The position numbers and the translations under genes were made by a program. Shown one piece after another: positions 9,514-18,494 of a stretch of DNA of 64,000 bases (position 1 is the first letter of the stretch; every line of letters starts with the position of its first letter). The notes below the pieces were generated by a model. That model was not told the DNA's origin. It was given only the letters and a program-made list of their open reading frames with translations, and made no database searches. Source of the stretch: Beijerinckiaceae bacterium (GTDB taxonomy: Bacteria > Pseudomonadota > Alphaproteobacteria > Rhizobiales > Beijerinckiaceae); NCBI GenBank assembly GCA_947452455.1, contig CANGBX010000001.1:124001-188000 (forward strand). The letters are read 5' to 3'.

Positions 9514-10487
9514 GTGAAGCCGCTTCGCGTCCCGTCTCGGACATCGGTTCCGATGATGTGGTGCTGCCATTTGTCGTCGAGCCGCTGGAGAGTCGTGGCC
9601 GCATTGTGCGGCTGGGCGCGTCCGTTGATCGCATCCTCGCCCAGCATGGCTATCCAGCACCGGTTGCGCGCCTTGTGGGCGAAGCAGCGGCGCTGACGAT
9701 TTTGCTGGGCTCGGCGCTCAAGTTTGAAGGACGCTTTCAAGTGCAAACGCGCACGGAAGGCGTGGTCGATATGATCGTCATCGACTTTGATGCGCCAGAT
9801 CGCATGCGCGGCTTTGCGCGTTTCAATGAAGAAGGCTTGGCGCAGGCGATTGCGACCCATGAAGCTGCACCCGCGCAATTGCTGGGTCGCGGGCATCTGG
9901 CACTCACCATTGATCAGGGCGCGGATTTTTCGCGCTATCAAGGTGTGGTGCCGCTCGATGGGCAGGGGCTTGAACAGGCCGCGCATCAATATTTCCTGCA
10001 ATCAGAACAGATCCCGACGGTCGTGCGTTTGGCGGTGGCAGAAAGCGTTACGGGCGATGGCGTGAGCTGGCGCGCGGGCGGTGTCATGCTGCAATTTTTG
10101 CCGCAATCGATTGACCGCATGCGCCAAGCCGATCTGCATCCCGGCGATGCGCCGGAAGGGGCAAGCATCCAGCAAGGCGTGGAAGATGATGCCTGGGTCG
10201 AGGCCAAGAGCCTTGTCGCCACCATCGAAGATCATGAATTGGTTGATCCGACTTTGTCGAGCGAACGGCTGCTCTATCGGCTGTTTCATGAGCGCGGCGT
10301 GAAAGTGTTTGAGGGCCAATCGGTGCAACATGCCTGCCGCTGCTCGACGCAGCGTATTGAAGACATGTTGCGCGGTTTCACTGTGCAAGAGCGCAAAGAT
10401 ATGGTCGGTGACAATGGCCGCATCGGCGTGACATGCGAATTCTGTTCGACGCACCGCGACTTTGATCCGAAGGATTTCGATGTCTGA
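9510..10487 (+). CDS. hslO: Redox-regulated chaperone Hsp33
   Basis: The 325-aa cytoplasmic holdase is activated by oxidation. The zinc-binding switch at the C-terminus is intact: HACRCSTQR supplies C-x-C and TCEFCSTH supplies C-x2-C. The N-terminal chaperone core has the normal length and the conserved [15 protein letters not shown] segment. The GTG start overlaps the argF stop by four bases (GTGA). A role linked to arginine synthesis is not implied; the coupling looks positional. Confidence 0.95.
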   Translation: MSEAASRPVSDIGSDDVVLPFVVEPLESRGRIVRLGASVDRILAQHGYPAPVARLVGEAAALTILLGSALKFEGRFQVQTRTEGVVDMIVIDFDAPDRMRGFARFNEEGLAQAIATHEAAPAQLLGRGHLALTIDQGADFSRYQGVVPLDGQGLEQAAHQYFLQSEQIPTVVRLAVAESVTGDGVSWRAGGVMLQFLPQSIDRMRQADLHPGDAPEGASIQQGVEDDAWVEAKSLVATIEDHELVDPTLSSERLLYRLFHERGVKVFEGQSVQHACRCSTQRIEDMLRGFTVQERKDMVGDNGRIGVTCEFCSTHRDFDPKDFDV

Positions 10488-11277
10488 CGTGAAAATCCGG
10501 CTGCGCGACCTGTCGAAGGTTTTTCAGACGCGCGCGGGCGCTTTTACCGCGCTTGAACCGATGACGCTCGATATTCCAACCGGCTGTTTCTTCATGATCG
10601 TCGGCCCGTCGGGCTGTGGCAAAACAACTTTGCTGCGCATTCTGGCCGGCCTTGAGACACCGACTTCCGGCACGCTCGAAATCACAAAGCCCGCTGCAGG
10701 GCGCCCGTCCAATTCCATGGTCTTTCAAGGTGACTCGCTTTTTCCCTGGATGACGGTTTTTGAAAATGCCGCCTATGGCCTGCGCATGCGCCATCGGCCA
10801 GAGGGCGAAATCAAAGATGTCGTAGGGCATTATTTGCAGCGCACAGGTCTGTCGCGTTTTCACAATAGCTATCCGCATCAATTGTCGGGCGGCATGCGCC
10901 AGCGCGTCTCCATCGCGCGCGCCTTTGCCAATGATCCCGACATTCTCCTGATGGATGAGCCATTCTCCGCGCTCGACGAGCAGAACAAGATTCTGCTGCA
11001 AGAAGAATTGCTGCGCATCTGGGAAGAGACGCGAAAGACCGTCATGTTCATCACCCATTCGGTTGATGAAGCGGTGACGCTGGGTGATCGCATCATGATC
11101 ATGACGGCCCATCCGGGGCGCGCCAAACAGATTGTCGATGTTCCCTTTGAACGCCCGCGCCGCGTGTTGGAACTGCGCGCCAAACCGGAATATGGCGAAT
11201 TGGTCTATTCGATCTGGGGTGATTTGCGCGATGAAGTGCAGCGTGCGCGTGCGCTTGATGAAGAGAATGCCGCATGA
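10480..11277 (+). CDS. ABC transporter ATP-binding protein, nitrate/sulfonate/taurine type
   Basis: A 265-aa ABC ATPase with Walker A GPSGCGKTT (near 43), signature LSGGMRQRVSIARA and Walker B LLMDEPFSALDE. The overall sequence fits the SsuB/TauB/NrtD branch, which powers import of small oxyanions, sulfonates or amines. The chosen ATG overlaps the hslO end by eight bases and has AAGGA upstream. It is directly followed by the matching permease with a four-base overlap. No periplasmic binding protein is encoded with them, so the substrate is unassigned. Confidence 0.85.
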   Translation: MSDVKIRLRDLSKVFQTRAGAFTALEPMTLDIPTGCFFMIVGPSGCGKTTLLRILAGLETPTSGTLEITKPAAGRPSNSMVFQGDSLFPWMTVFENAAYGLRMRHRPEGEIKDVVGHYLQRTGLSRFHNSYPHQLSGGMRQRVSIARAFANDPDILLMDEPFSALDEQNKILLQEELLRIWEETRKTVMFITHSVDEAVTLGDRIMIMTAHPGRAKQIVDVPFERPRRVLELRAKPEYGELVYSIWGDLRDEVQRARALDEENAA

Positions 11278-12059
11278 AAAACTCCGGCACTTTCGGCTTG
11301 AGCCAAGACGCGGTCGAGCGCCTTCTCAATTTTGCGTCGCCCGTCATCCTTTTGCTGATCTGGGAATTGTGCGCACGCTTTGGCGTGATTGATGTGCGTT
11401 TCTTTCCGGCACCCTCAAAGATTTTCACGCAGCTCATCGTCATGGTTGAGAATGGCCAGCTGTGGAAACATTTCTGGGCGTCGATGCAGCGCCTCTTCTG
11501 GGGTTTCCTCTTTGGTGGCGTGCCAGCGCTTGCATTGGGTGTCGCCATGGGCCTCTCGCGTCCCTTGCGCATGCTGGTAGAGCCCATTGTGTCGGCCACT
11601 TATCCGGTTCCGAAAAGTGCCATTCTACCGCTGGTTTTGTTGATTTTCGGTCTGGGTGAAAGTTCGAAAATCGTGATGGTCGGCATCGGGATTTTCTTTC
11701 CCATTGTCATCAATGCCATGGCGGGCGTTCTCGAAATCCAGAAGATCTATTTCGATGTTGCGCAGAATTTTGGTGCGAGCCGTTGGCAAGTGTTTCGCAC
11801 GGTCGCTCTGCCCGGCGCCATGCCTCTCATTCTCACAGGCGTGAAACTCGGCATCGGCATGGGGCTTGTACTGATTTCGATTGCCGAAATGGTCGGCGCG
11901 AAAAGCGGCCTCGGCTTTATGATGTGGAATGCGTGGGAAATTCTCTCGGTCGAGACCATGTATGTCGGTCTCATCGTAATCGCCGTGCTCGGGATTGTGT
12001 TTTCGCAGATCGTCACCGAGATCGAACGTCTCATCGTACCGTGGCGGAACGCGCGGTAA
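11274..12059 (+). CDS. ABC transporter permease, nitrate/sulfonate/taurine type
   Basis: The 261-aa inner-membrane permease has about six helices and the EAA-like cytoplasmic loop DVAQNFGASRWQVFRTVALPGAMP, typical of the SsuC/TauC branch of BPD_transp_1 permeases. It pairs with the ATPase immediately upstream (four-base ATGA overlap). The last gene of the arg-hslO-ABC operon, it is followed at once by a palindromic repeat and a convergent gene. The absence of a binding-protein gene next to it means the system must share one encoded elsewhere. Confidence 0.85.
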   Translation: MKNSGTFGLSQDAVERLLNFASPVILLLIWELCARFGVIDVRFFPAPSKIFTQLIVMVENGQLWKHFWASMQRLFWGFLFGGVPALALGVAMGLSRPLRMLVEPIVSATYPVPKSAILPLVLLIFGLGESSKIVMVGIGIFFPIVINAMAGVLEIQKIYFDVAQNFGASRWQVFRTVALPGAMPLILTGVKLGIGMGLVLISIAEMVGAKSGLGFMMWNAWEILSVETMYVGLIVIAVLGIVFSQIVTEIERLIVPWRNAR

Positions 12060-12066
12060 TTTTCTC

Positions 12067-12150
12067 CGTCATTGCGAGCGAAGCGAAGCAACCCAGAGGC
12101 CCCACGTGAGGCCACTGGGTTGCTTCGTCGCTTTGCTCCTCGCAATGACG
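12067..12150. repeat. Palindromic intergenic repeat, copy 1
   Basis: An 84-base imperfect palindrome starting CGTCATTGCGAG and ending with the complementary CGCAATGACG, with a CACGTGAGG core. It lies between a convergent ABC permease and the alpha/beta-hydrolase gene. Other copies are at 20819, 22098, 23213, 29274 (partial), 32854, 40665 and 43725. Confidence 0.9.
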
Positions 12151-12160
12151 ACTGGCGCGC

Positions 12161-13114
12161 CTAAAGAGCAAACCCATCAGTCGCTGCGACAAGTGCGCGC
12201 TGGATGCCCGCTTCCACTGTGGCATGTCCGGCATCGGGCACGATCTCGAGGCGCGAGTCCGGCCAGCTTTTGTGGACTTCATAAGCGGTGATCGGCGGCG
12301 TTACGCTGTCATAGCGCCCTTGCACGATCACACCGGGAATATGAGCGATTGTTTCCATGCGCGCGAGTAGCTGCCCTTCTTCCATAAATGAATCATGGAC
12401 GAAATAATGCGCTTCGATGCGTGCCAGCGCGCGCGTTTGTGGACTGGCGAAAGAGGGTGCGGGTGCTGCGGGCGGGGTGCGCGGCATGAGAGTGAGAAGC
12501 TTGGCTTCATAGGCGCACCAATGAGCAGCCGCAGAAAGCTCGACTTCTTCATCGCCGCAAGTGAGGCGTTGATGATAGGCGCGCACCAGATCATCGCGCT
12601 CTTGGGCTGGAATAAAACCGGCAAAAGCCGCATGTGCTTCTGGGAAGAGATGGCGGGCGCCATCGCCATAAAGCCATTCGACCTCGCGTTGGCGCGCAGT
12701 AAAAACCCCGCGCAGCACAAGGCTTTTCACACATTCGGGATGGCTTTGTGCATAGGCAAGCGCCAAGGTCGCGCCCCATGAGCCGCCGAGCACGCAATGA
12801 AATTGCGTGATGCCGAGAAAGGCGCGCAAGCGCTCGATGTCGGCAATCAGATGCGGCGTGGTGTTGTTGTCGAGCGAGCCGATGGGCTTCGAGCGTCCAG
12901 CACCACGCTGGTCAAAAAGCACGATGCGATAGTGCTCGGGATCAAACAGGCGGCGATTGTCGGTGGAGCATCCGCCACCCGGCCCGCCATGCAGGAAGAG
13001 AGCGGGCTTGCCATTCGGATTGCCACACGTCTCCCAATAGAGAGTGTGGCCGTCGCCGGTTTCCAAAGCACCGATGGCATAGGGGTCAATCGGTGGATAG
13101 AAACCGGCGCGCAT
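12161..13114 (-). CDS. pip: Proline iminopeptidase-type alpha/beta-hydrolase
   Basis: A 317-aa serine hydrolase of the prolyl aminopeptidase family. The oxyanion motif HGGPGGG is near residue 42, the nucleophile elbow GGSWGATLALAYAQ near 110, and FDQRGAGRS near 67; the late DAGH near 300 supplies the likely catalytic histidine. Proline iminopeptidase releases N-terminal proline from peptides, but relatives hydrolyse other amides and esters. It starts two bases after the stop of the EutA-like gene, with AAGG inside that gene, so both belong to one transcript. That context makes a pathway-specific amidase or esterase role possible. Confidence 0.85.
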   Translation of the reverse strand: MRAGFYPPIDPYAIGALETGDGHTLYWETCGNPNGKPALFLHGGPGGGCSTDNRRLFDPEHYRIVLFDQRGAGRSKPIGSLDNNTTPHLIADIERLRAFLGITQFHCVLGGSWGATLALAYAQSHPECVKSLVLRGVFTARQREVEWLYGDGARHLFPEAHAAFAGFIPAQERDDLVRAYHQRLTCGDEEVELSAAAHWCAYEAKLLTLMPRTPPAAPAPSFASPQTRALARIEAHYFVHDSFMEEGQLLARMETIAHIPGVIVQGRYDSVTPPITAYEVHKSWPDSRLEIVPDAGHATVEAGIQRALVAATDGFAL

Positions 13115-13116
13115 TT

Positions 13117-14637
13117 TTAGACCTTCGCGCTCTCCACGCGGCCAAGCGCGGCCGACGTCGGGAAGACGAGCGACTTGATGACAACAGGCACGGCGCCCGA
13201 AGTTTCGAGCATGGCGCCAATGTCGATGAAGTCGAACTCTTTCAGATTGATGCCGTCAATCGACACAATCGGATTGGTCATCTTCTGCTCTTCGAGGCAG
13301 TGAATGCCCACAAGCCCGCCAATATCGCCATCGCCCACAAGCACGAGCGGGAAGCCCTTGCTCAAATGCACAGACAGGCCCTTGCGCACGCCTGTCACGA
13401 AATCATCGAGACGGCGGAAGGTGGCTGAACCACCCCAGCGATAGCACATGGCAACAGCCTGTTCGCCTTCATGCAGATCCAGACGGCGCAGGGCTGTCTG
13501 GATGGATGCGGCAAGCGCATCCACATTCAGTTCTTCGTCTTCAAGTGGAAGATCCGGCGTAATGACAGGCACATTTCGCACGGGCAGCACATCCAGCGGA
13601 TTGACGAAAATCGTCGAGCCCGAAACCTGGATTGTATATTGCGAGGCGCCAACGACAGTTGCGCGAATGCCTTCATCCGGACGCTCAAGGCGCGGGCCCC
13701 AGGCGGTGACGCGCTTCAAAATCGCGGCAGCGAGTTTGGGACCCAAGTCACCAAAGCCGGCCTTCTGGCGGTTGTAGACATATTCCGAAACGCCGCCCGA
13801 GAAAGTGACAGCATCGGGCTTCTTTTCATTCTTCAGCGCATCAACACGCAGAAGCGAAGCGGTTTCGCTCGAGAGCTTTTGCGCGCTGATACATTCCATC
13901 AGGCGCTCTGCCATCCTGTCGATCAGAGCTTCGAGCTTGGCCTCATCAGGCTTGGCGCCCATTTCCAGCGTCAGGCCGACTTCGGCAGCAAAGCGGCGGG
14001 CGGCTTCTTCAATGCGGACAATCTTGCCCTCGGCATCGAAGGAGAGCGTGCGCGCGCCCACATCAATGGCGGTCATTTCGACAATTTCGCCCTGTTCACA
14101 AACAGCGATCTTCGACGTGCCGCCGCCGATGTCGATGTTCATGACCCGGCATCTCTCGCGAAGCGACCGGGCGGCTGCGCCCGAGCCGAAGGCGGCGAGG
14201 GTTGTTTCCAGCCCGTCACCGGCCGAAACCGAGACGAATTTGCCGGTCTGGGCCGCGAAGAGCTCGCCGATGGCGCGCGCATTGTTGCGGCGCACAGCCA
14301 CGCCTGTGAGGATCAGGGCGCCGGTGTCGATCGAAATGGGGTCGATGCCCGCCATCTCATATTGCTTGTCGATAAAGGTGCCGAGCTTGGCTTTGTCGAT
14401 TTCGGTCAAATCGGCGGTGTAGGGGGTCAAAAGCACGTCGGATTCGTGAAAAACCTCACGTTCCGTGACCACATAGCGGTTATCGACGCGCTCCAGAACG
14501 AGGCGGGAAAAGACCAGATGGGAGGTCGAGGAGCCGATATCGACGCCGACACTGACCAAGCGGATTTCGTCTTCCTCTTCGAGGCTGCGCCGCACATTGC
14601 TGAAAAATACGCGTCCCCCAACGGCCTCGTCACTCAT
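13117..14637 (-). CDS. EutA-like ASKHA ATPase (reactivase-like), paralog 1
   Basis: The 506-aa protein shares the EutA fold pattern: phosphate-binding VGVDIGSST at 31-38, DTGALILTGVAVRRNNA at 104-120, NIDIGGGTSKIAV at 167-179 and FSGGVSEYVYNR near 305. EutA is the ATP-dependent reactivating factor of B12-dependent ethanolamine ammonia-lyase. No eutBC, B12 enzyme or microcompartment gene is present in the window, so the client is unknown. The ATG at 14637 follows GACAGGAG; an upstream extension is unlikely. It is divergent from a second EutA-like gene with the same motifs, and operonic with the hydrolase downstream. Confidence 0.78.
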   Translation of the reverse strand: MSDEAVGGRVFFSNVRRSLEEEDEIRLVSVGVDIGSSTSHLVFSRLVLERVDNRYVVTEREVFHESDVLLTPYTADLTEIDKAKLGTFIDKQYEMAGIDPISIDTGALILTGVAVRRNNARAIGELFAAQTGKFVSVSAGDGLETTLAAFGSGAAARSLRERCRVMNIDIGGGTSKIAVCEQGEIVEMTAIDVGARTLSFDAEGKIVRIEEAARRFAAEVGLTLEMGAKPDEAKLEALIDRMAERLMECISAQKLSSETASLLRVDALKNEKKPDAVTFSGGVSEYVYNRQKAGFGDLGPKLAAAILKRVTAWGPRLERPDEGIRATVVGASQYTIQVSGSTIFVNPLDVLPVRNVPVITPDLPLEDEELNVDALAASIQTALRRLDLHEGEQAVAMCYRWGGSATFRRLDDFVTGVRKGLSVHLSKGFPLVLVGDGDIGGLVGIHCLEEQKMTNPIVSIDGINLKEFDFIDIGAMLETSGAVPVVIKSLVFPTSAALGRVESAKV

Positions 14638-14985
14638 TCTGGCGCTCCTGTCACCTATTTTGGCCCGGTTTCCCGGGGCTTTGCCTTTGTCTTTTGCAAT
14701 CGGCCAAAGCCGGGGGCGTGTCAACCACGCCGCCCCTCGAAGAAAGCTTTGTTTTCAGGGGGCTCGCGGCCCTCAGACTGCTGTTTCCGCTTGCCTTTGA
14801 CCCGTCTAGACCTTAGTCGAATGAGAGACAATAAAAATAAGCCCTGAGACCAAAAGCGGGGCGGGAGGACGCGGGCCCTGACAGGACCGCCGACCAGACT
14901 TCAGGCGCCATCGGGCACACCCCCACAAGAGGGTCGATCCGGTTTTTGTGCGCGCCCAATTCAAAACAACAAGGGACGCGTTTTC
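14638..14985. promoter_or_regulatory. Divergent intergenic region between two EutA-like genes
   Basis: This 348-base stretch must hold the promoters of both EutA-like operons. It has several GC-rich short inverted segments but no consensus promoter, riboswitch or open frame that I can defend. The AAGGGACG before the right-hand ATG is a plausible ribosome site. I looked for a cobalamin-riboswitch core because of the EutA homology and did not see one. Confidence 0.4.
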
Positions 14986-16722
14986 ATGGCCGGCGCCGAC
15001 GACGACAAGAAGAACAAGGGACATTCCATGGCCGAACATCACGGCATGGGCCCGGGCTGGAAACACGAGCACGACGGTTATTCCGATCACGAACATGACG
15101 AATACGACATGGACGGCCCGATCGAAGACAATCCGCTCTGGCAGGCCGACAATGTTCATCTCACCAGCGTCGGTGTCGACATTGGTTCATCGGGCACGCA
15201 GGTCATTTTCTCGCGCATTCATCTGCGCCGTCTCGCTGAAGATCTGACGAGCCGCTATTACGTCGTCTCGCGCGAAACGCTCTATCTCTCGCCTGTGTCG
15301 CTGACGCCTTATTCCAGCGAAACACGCATTGATGACGTGAAGCTCGGCGAAATCATCAAAGCTGCTTATGAAGGCGCGGGCCTCAAGGCATCTGAAGTTG
15401 ATACGGGCGCCGTCATTTTGACGGGCGAAGCTTTGCGCCGCGAAAATGCGCAGGGCATTTCCAACCTTCTGTCGGAAGCAGGCGGCGAATTCGTTTGCGC
15501 CACCGCAGGTCATCACATGGAATCCATGCTCGCGGGCTATGGCTCCGGCGCGGCCAATGTGTCGCTCGAGTCCGGCAAGCGCGTGCTCAATATCGATATT
15601 GGCGGCGGCACAACGAAACTCGCTGTGCTCGAAGGTGGTCGCGTGCTGGGTACAGCGGCTTTCCATGTGGGAGGGCGCCTGCAGGTCGTCGATGAAAATT
15701 TCAAAATCATTCGCCTTGATCCGGCCGGCAAGACGCATGCGAAACGTGCGGGCTTTGAATGGAAGCTCGGCGATACAGTGACCTCCGAGCAGCTCGACAA
15801 GGTTGCCGATGTCATGGCCGATACGTTGGTCGCCGCGCTGACAGCGCGCCCGCTTCCGCATGACATTGGCCATCTCTATCTCACCGATCCGATTCTCGAT
15901 TACGGCAATCTCGGCGGCATCATGTTCTCGGGCGGCGTTGCCGAATATGTTTACGCGCGTGAAGAGCGCGACTTCGGCGATATGGGCAAACGTCTGGGCA
16001 CAGCGATCCGTCGCAAGGTCGAACAGAACCGCTTGCCCTGGAGCTTCTTGCCAGCTGGCGAATGTATCCGCGCCACCGCATTGGGTGCGTCCGAATATTC
16101 GGTGCAGCTGTCGGGCAATACGAGCTATATTTCCAACCCCGGCGAATTGCTGCCGCGCCGCAATCTGCAAGTCATCCAGCCGCCGGTGGAAACAGGCGAC
16201 GAGATTGAGGCGGAAGCGGTCGCCAAGGCCATCCGCGCGCATCGCAAAGCTTTCGAAGTTGAAAGCGCGGATGTCGATATTGCGCTGGCTTTGCGCTGGA
16301 CGGGTGTTCCCTCTTACGACCGTATCGCGCCTTTCGCTCAGGGTATTATCGCCGGGCTTGCCGATCATATTGCAGCCAATAAGCCGCTTTATGTGATGCT
16401 TGATGGCGATATTGCGCAGACTTTGGGCGCGATCATGCGTGAAGAAATGGGCGTGTCTTCAGAAGTTCTCGTGATCGACGGCGTGATGCTGATGGATTTC
16501 GATTACATTGATCTGGGCAAAGTGCGCATCCCGTCATTCACCGTGCCGGTGACGATCAAATCTTTGGTCTTCTCGGAAGATCCGCGTGGGCCGCGCGCCA
16601 AGGAAATCATTCACCATCGTGCGGAAGATGATCATGGTCATGATCATGCCCATGGTCACAGCCACTCTCATTCACATGGTCATGGGCATTCCCATCATCA
16701 TGGGCATGATCACAAGCACTGA
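14986..16722 (+). CDS. EutA-like ASKHA ATPase with histidine-rich termini, paralog 2
   Basis: The 578-aa protein shares its core with paralog 1 (VGVDIGSSG at 63-70, DTGAVILTGEALRRENA at 139-155, NIDIGGGTTKLAV at 202-214, FSGGVAEYVY). It differs by a metal-binding-like N-terminus (seven His among residues 13-37) and a C-terminal tail at 543-578 in which 18 of 36 residues are His, interleaved with Gly, Ser and Asp. Such tails are seen in metallochaperones (HypB, SlyD, CobW types) and zinc transporters. Two starts are possible: ATG 14986, or ATG 15028, each preceded by AAGGGAC. The ferric-type ABC permease follows after 13 bases. I infer an ATP-dependent activator that handles a metal; the client is unknown. 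Confidence 0.78.
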   Translation: MAGADDDKKNKGHSMAEHHGMGPGWKHEHDGYSDHEHDEYDMDGPIEDNPLWQADNVHLTSVGVDIGSSGTQVIFSRIHLRRLAEDLTSRYYVVSRETLYLSPVSLTPYSSETRIDDVKLGEIIKAAYEGAGLKASEVDTGAVILTGEALRRENAQGISNLLSEAGGEFVCATAGHHMESMLAGYGSGAANVSLESGKRVLNIDIGGGTTKLAVLEGGRVLGTAAFHVGGRLQVVDENFKIIRLDPAGKTHAKRAGFEWKLGDTVTSEQLDKVADVMADTLVAALTARPLPHDIGHLYLTDPILDYGNLGGIMFSGGVAEYVYAREERDFGDMGKRLGTAIRRKVEQNRLPWSFLPAGECIRATALGASEYSVQLSGNTSYISNPGELLPRRNLQVIQPPVETGDEIEAEAVAKAIRAHRKAFEVESADVDIALALRWTGVPSYDRIAPFAQGIIAGLADHIAANKPLYVMLDGDIAQTLGAIMREEMGVSSEVLVIDGVMLMDFDYIDLGKVRIPSFTVPVTIKSLVFSEDPRGPRAKEIIHHRAEDDHGHDHAHGHSHSHSHGHGHSHHHGHDHKH

Positions 16723-16735
16723 GTGAGGGCGTCTT

Positions 16736-18481
16736 TTGTCATCTGTTCAGAATATGTCGGATCTTCCGCAGTCAGCGCCGCAACCTGCTGTAAAGGCTGA
16801 TCCGAAATGGTTCGTGATGGGCGGCGTTGTGTCCATCGTGGCATGGCTGGCGCTCGTTCCTCTCTTTTTCTTGATCTATCAAAGCTTCCGCACGCCGGGC
16901 ACGGCGCGTAAGCCCGCCATCTGGACATTGGGCAATTATCTCGAAGCCTATTCGAGCTCGGATACGCTGGTGCTCTTTGCCAATTCGGTGGAATTTGCGG
17001 CCGGCACGGCCATCCTCGCTTTGGTGATCGGCACCGCGCTCGCCTGGATGACCGAGCGCACCAATACGCCGCTGAAGCCGCTCTTCTATGCGCTCTCCAT
17101 TATCCCGCTGATCATTCCCGGCATCCTCTTTGTCGTGTCATGGATTTTTCTGGCGAGCCCGAAGATCGGTCTTATCAATCTCGTTTTGCAAAAGCTGTTC
17201 GGCACGGAAAAAGTCTATGTCGATATTTATTCCATGGCGGGGATGATCTGGGTCGATGGTCTGCATTATGCGCCCATCGCCTTCTTGCTCATGACGGCGG
17301 CTTTCCGTGCGATGGATCCCTCGCTCGAAGAAAGCGCGATGATGAGTGGCGCTTCCATGTGGGGCATTTTCCGCCGCATCACATTGAAGCTCGCTTTCCC
17401 AGCGGTCGCTGCATCCTTCCTCATTCTTTTCGTACGCTCGATTGAAAGCTTTGAAGTGCCGGCTCTGCTTGGCTTGCCGGTCGGCATTCAGGTTTTCACG
17501 TCAGCCATTTATGATGCGATCCATTCTTACCCGAGCAATATCGGTCTGGCGGCGGCTTACGCCATCACTCTGCTCGTCATCACTATGGGCGGCATTTATG
17601 CGCAGTCGCGCATCACCGCGCAGGGCGGTAAATATTCGACTGTGACCGGCAAGGGTTTCCGTCCGCGCACGATTGATCTGGGCCGTTGGAAATATCTGAC
17701 GCTGGCCATTTTCATCGTCTATGCGCTTTTGGTTGTGATCTTGCCCTTCTTGGTGCTGCTCTGGTCGTCGCTGCAAAAATATTACAGCGTGCCGTCATGG
17801 GAAGCGCTGCAGAATGTCTCGCTCGCCGCCTATATGACGATCATCAACTACCCGAGCGTTGGCACGGCCGTTTGGAATTCCTTCATTCTGTCGATCGGAT
17901 CGGCCACCACGGTCATGGTGCTGACGGCGGTGGTCTGCTGGATTGTCCTGCGCACGAAAATTCGCGGCCGCTGGGTTTTGGACCAGATTGCCTCGGTGCC
18001 CCTCGTCCTGCCGGGTCTCGTTATGGGTCTGGCCATTATGGTCTGCTATCTGGCCATTGGCGGGGGCATTTATGGGTCGATCTGGATTCTCTTTATCGCC
18101 TATGTGACGCGCTTCCTGCCCTATGGCATGCGCTACAACACGACCTCGATGGTCCAGCTCCACAAGGAGCTGGAGGAATCGGCTGCCATGTCGGGGGCGA
18201 GCTGGCTGACGGCTTTCCGGAAGGTGGTCCTGCCGCTCTTGAAGCCCGGCTTGCTGGCTGGCTGGATTTATATTGTCATTGTCTCGGTGCGTGAATTGTC
18301 GAGCTCGATCCTGCTCTATAGTCCGGGGACAGAGGTGGTCTCGATTGTCATCTGGGAAATGTGGCAGAATGGACAATATGTGGAGCTTTCCGCTTTCGGC
18401 GTTATGCTGATCGCGACGCTCTTTGTATTTGTTATGACGGCCCAATGGGTCGGTAAGCGCTTCGGCGTCAAAGAAAACTAA
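16736..18481 (+). CDS. Ferric/polyamine-type ABC transporter permease, two-domain (AfuB/FbpB-like)
   Basis: A 581-aa fused permease with about twelve helices in two halves. Each half carries its own EAA loop (EESAMMSGASMWGIFRRI near 200 and EESAAMSGASWLTAFRKVV near 482), the arrangement seen in FbpB/AfuB iron(III) and some phosphonate or polyamine importers. The start is probably TTG at 16736 with GAGGG seven bases upstream; an ATG six codons later lacks a ribosome site. It follows the His-rich EutA-like gene by 13 bases and precedes its ATPase by 13. No periplasmic binding protein accompanies it, so iron, a metal chelate or an organic acid are all possible cargoes. Confidence 0.86.
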   Translation: MSSVQNMSDLPQSAPQPAVKADPKWFVMGGVVSIVAWLALVPLFFLIYQSFRTPGTARKPAIWTLGNYLEAYSSSDTLVLFANSVEFAAGTAILALVIGTALAWMTERTNTPLKPLFYALSIIPLIIPGILFVVSWIFLASPKIGLINLVLQKLFGTEKVYVDIYSMAGMIWVDGLHYAPIAFLLMTAAFRAMDPSLEESAMMSGASMWGIFRRITLKLAFPAVAASFLILFVRSIESFEVPALLGLPVGIQVFTSAIYDAIHSYPSNIGLAAAYAITLLVITMGGIYAQSRITAQGGKYSTVTGKGFRPRTIDLGRWKYLTLAIFIVYALLVVILPFLVLLWSSLQKYYSVPSWEALQNVSLAAYMTIINYPSVGTAVWNSFILSIGSATTVMVLTAVVCWIVLRTKIRGRWVLDQIASVPLVLPGLVMGLAIMVCYLAIGGGIYGSIWILFIAYVTRFLPYGMRYNTTSMVQLHKELEESAAMSGASWLTAFRKVVLPLLKPGLLAGWIYIVIVSVRELSSSILLYSPGTEVVSIVIWEMWQNGQYVELSAFGVMLIATLFVFVMTAQWVGKRFGVKEN

Positions 18482-18494
18482 AGGGGAGGGGAAC

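Noticed and set aside
7259..9660. Two long minus-strand frames opposite argD and argF
   Set aside because: argD and argF are certain from catalytic motifs; the opposite frames have no recognisable motifs and cross the argD-argF junction.
13471..14847. A 458-codon plus-strand frame over the EutA-like paralog 1
   Set aside because: It mirrors the EutA-like gene on the minus strand, whose ATPase motifs are intact.
14638..14985. A cobalamin riboswitch in front of the EutA-like genes
   Set aside because: The B12-box and the conserved core helices could not be found on either strand.
13117..16722. An ethanolamine-utilisation microcompartment locus
   Set aside because: Apart from EutA-like proteins there are no shell proteins, eutBC, eutE/D or B12 genes, so the EutA homology alone does not support it.
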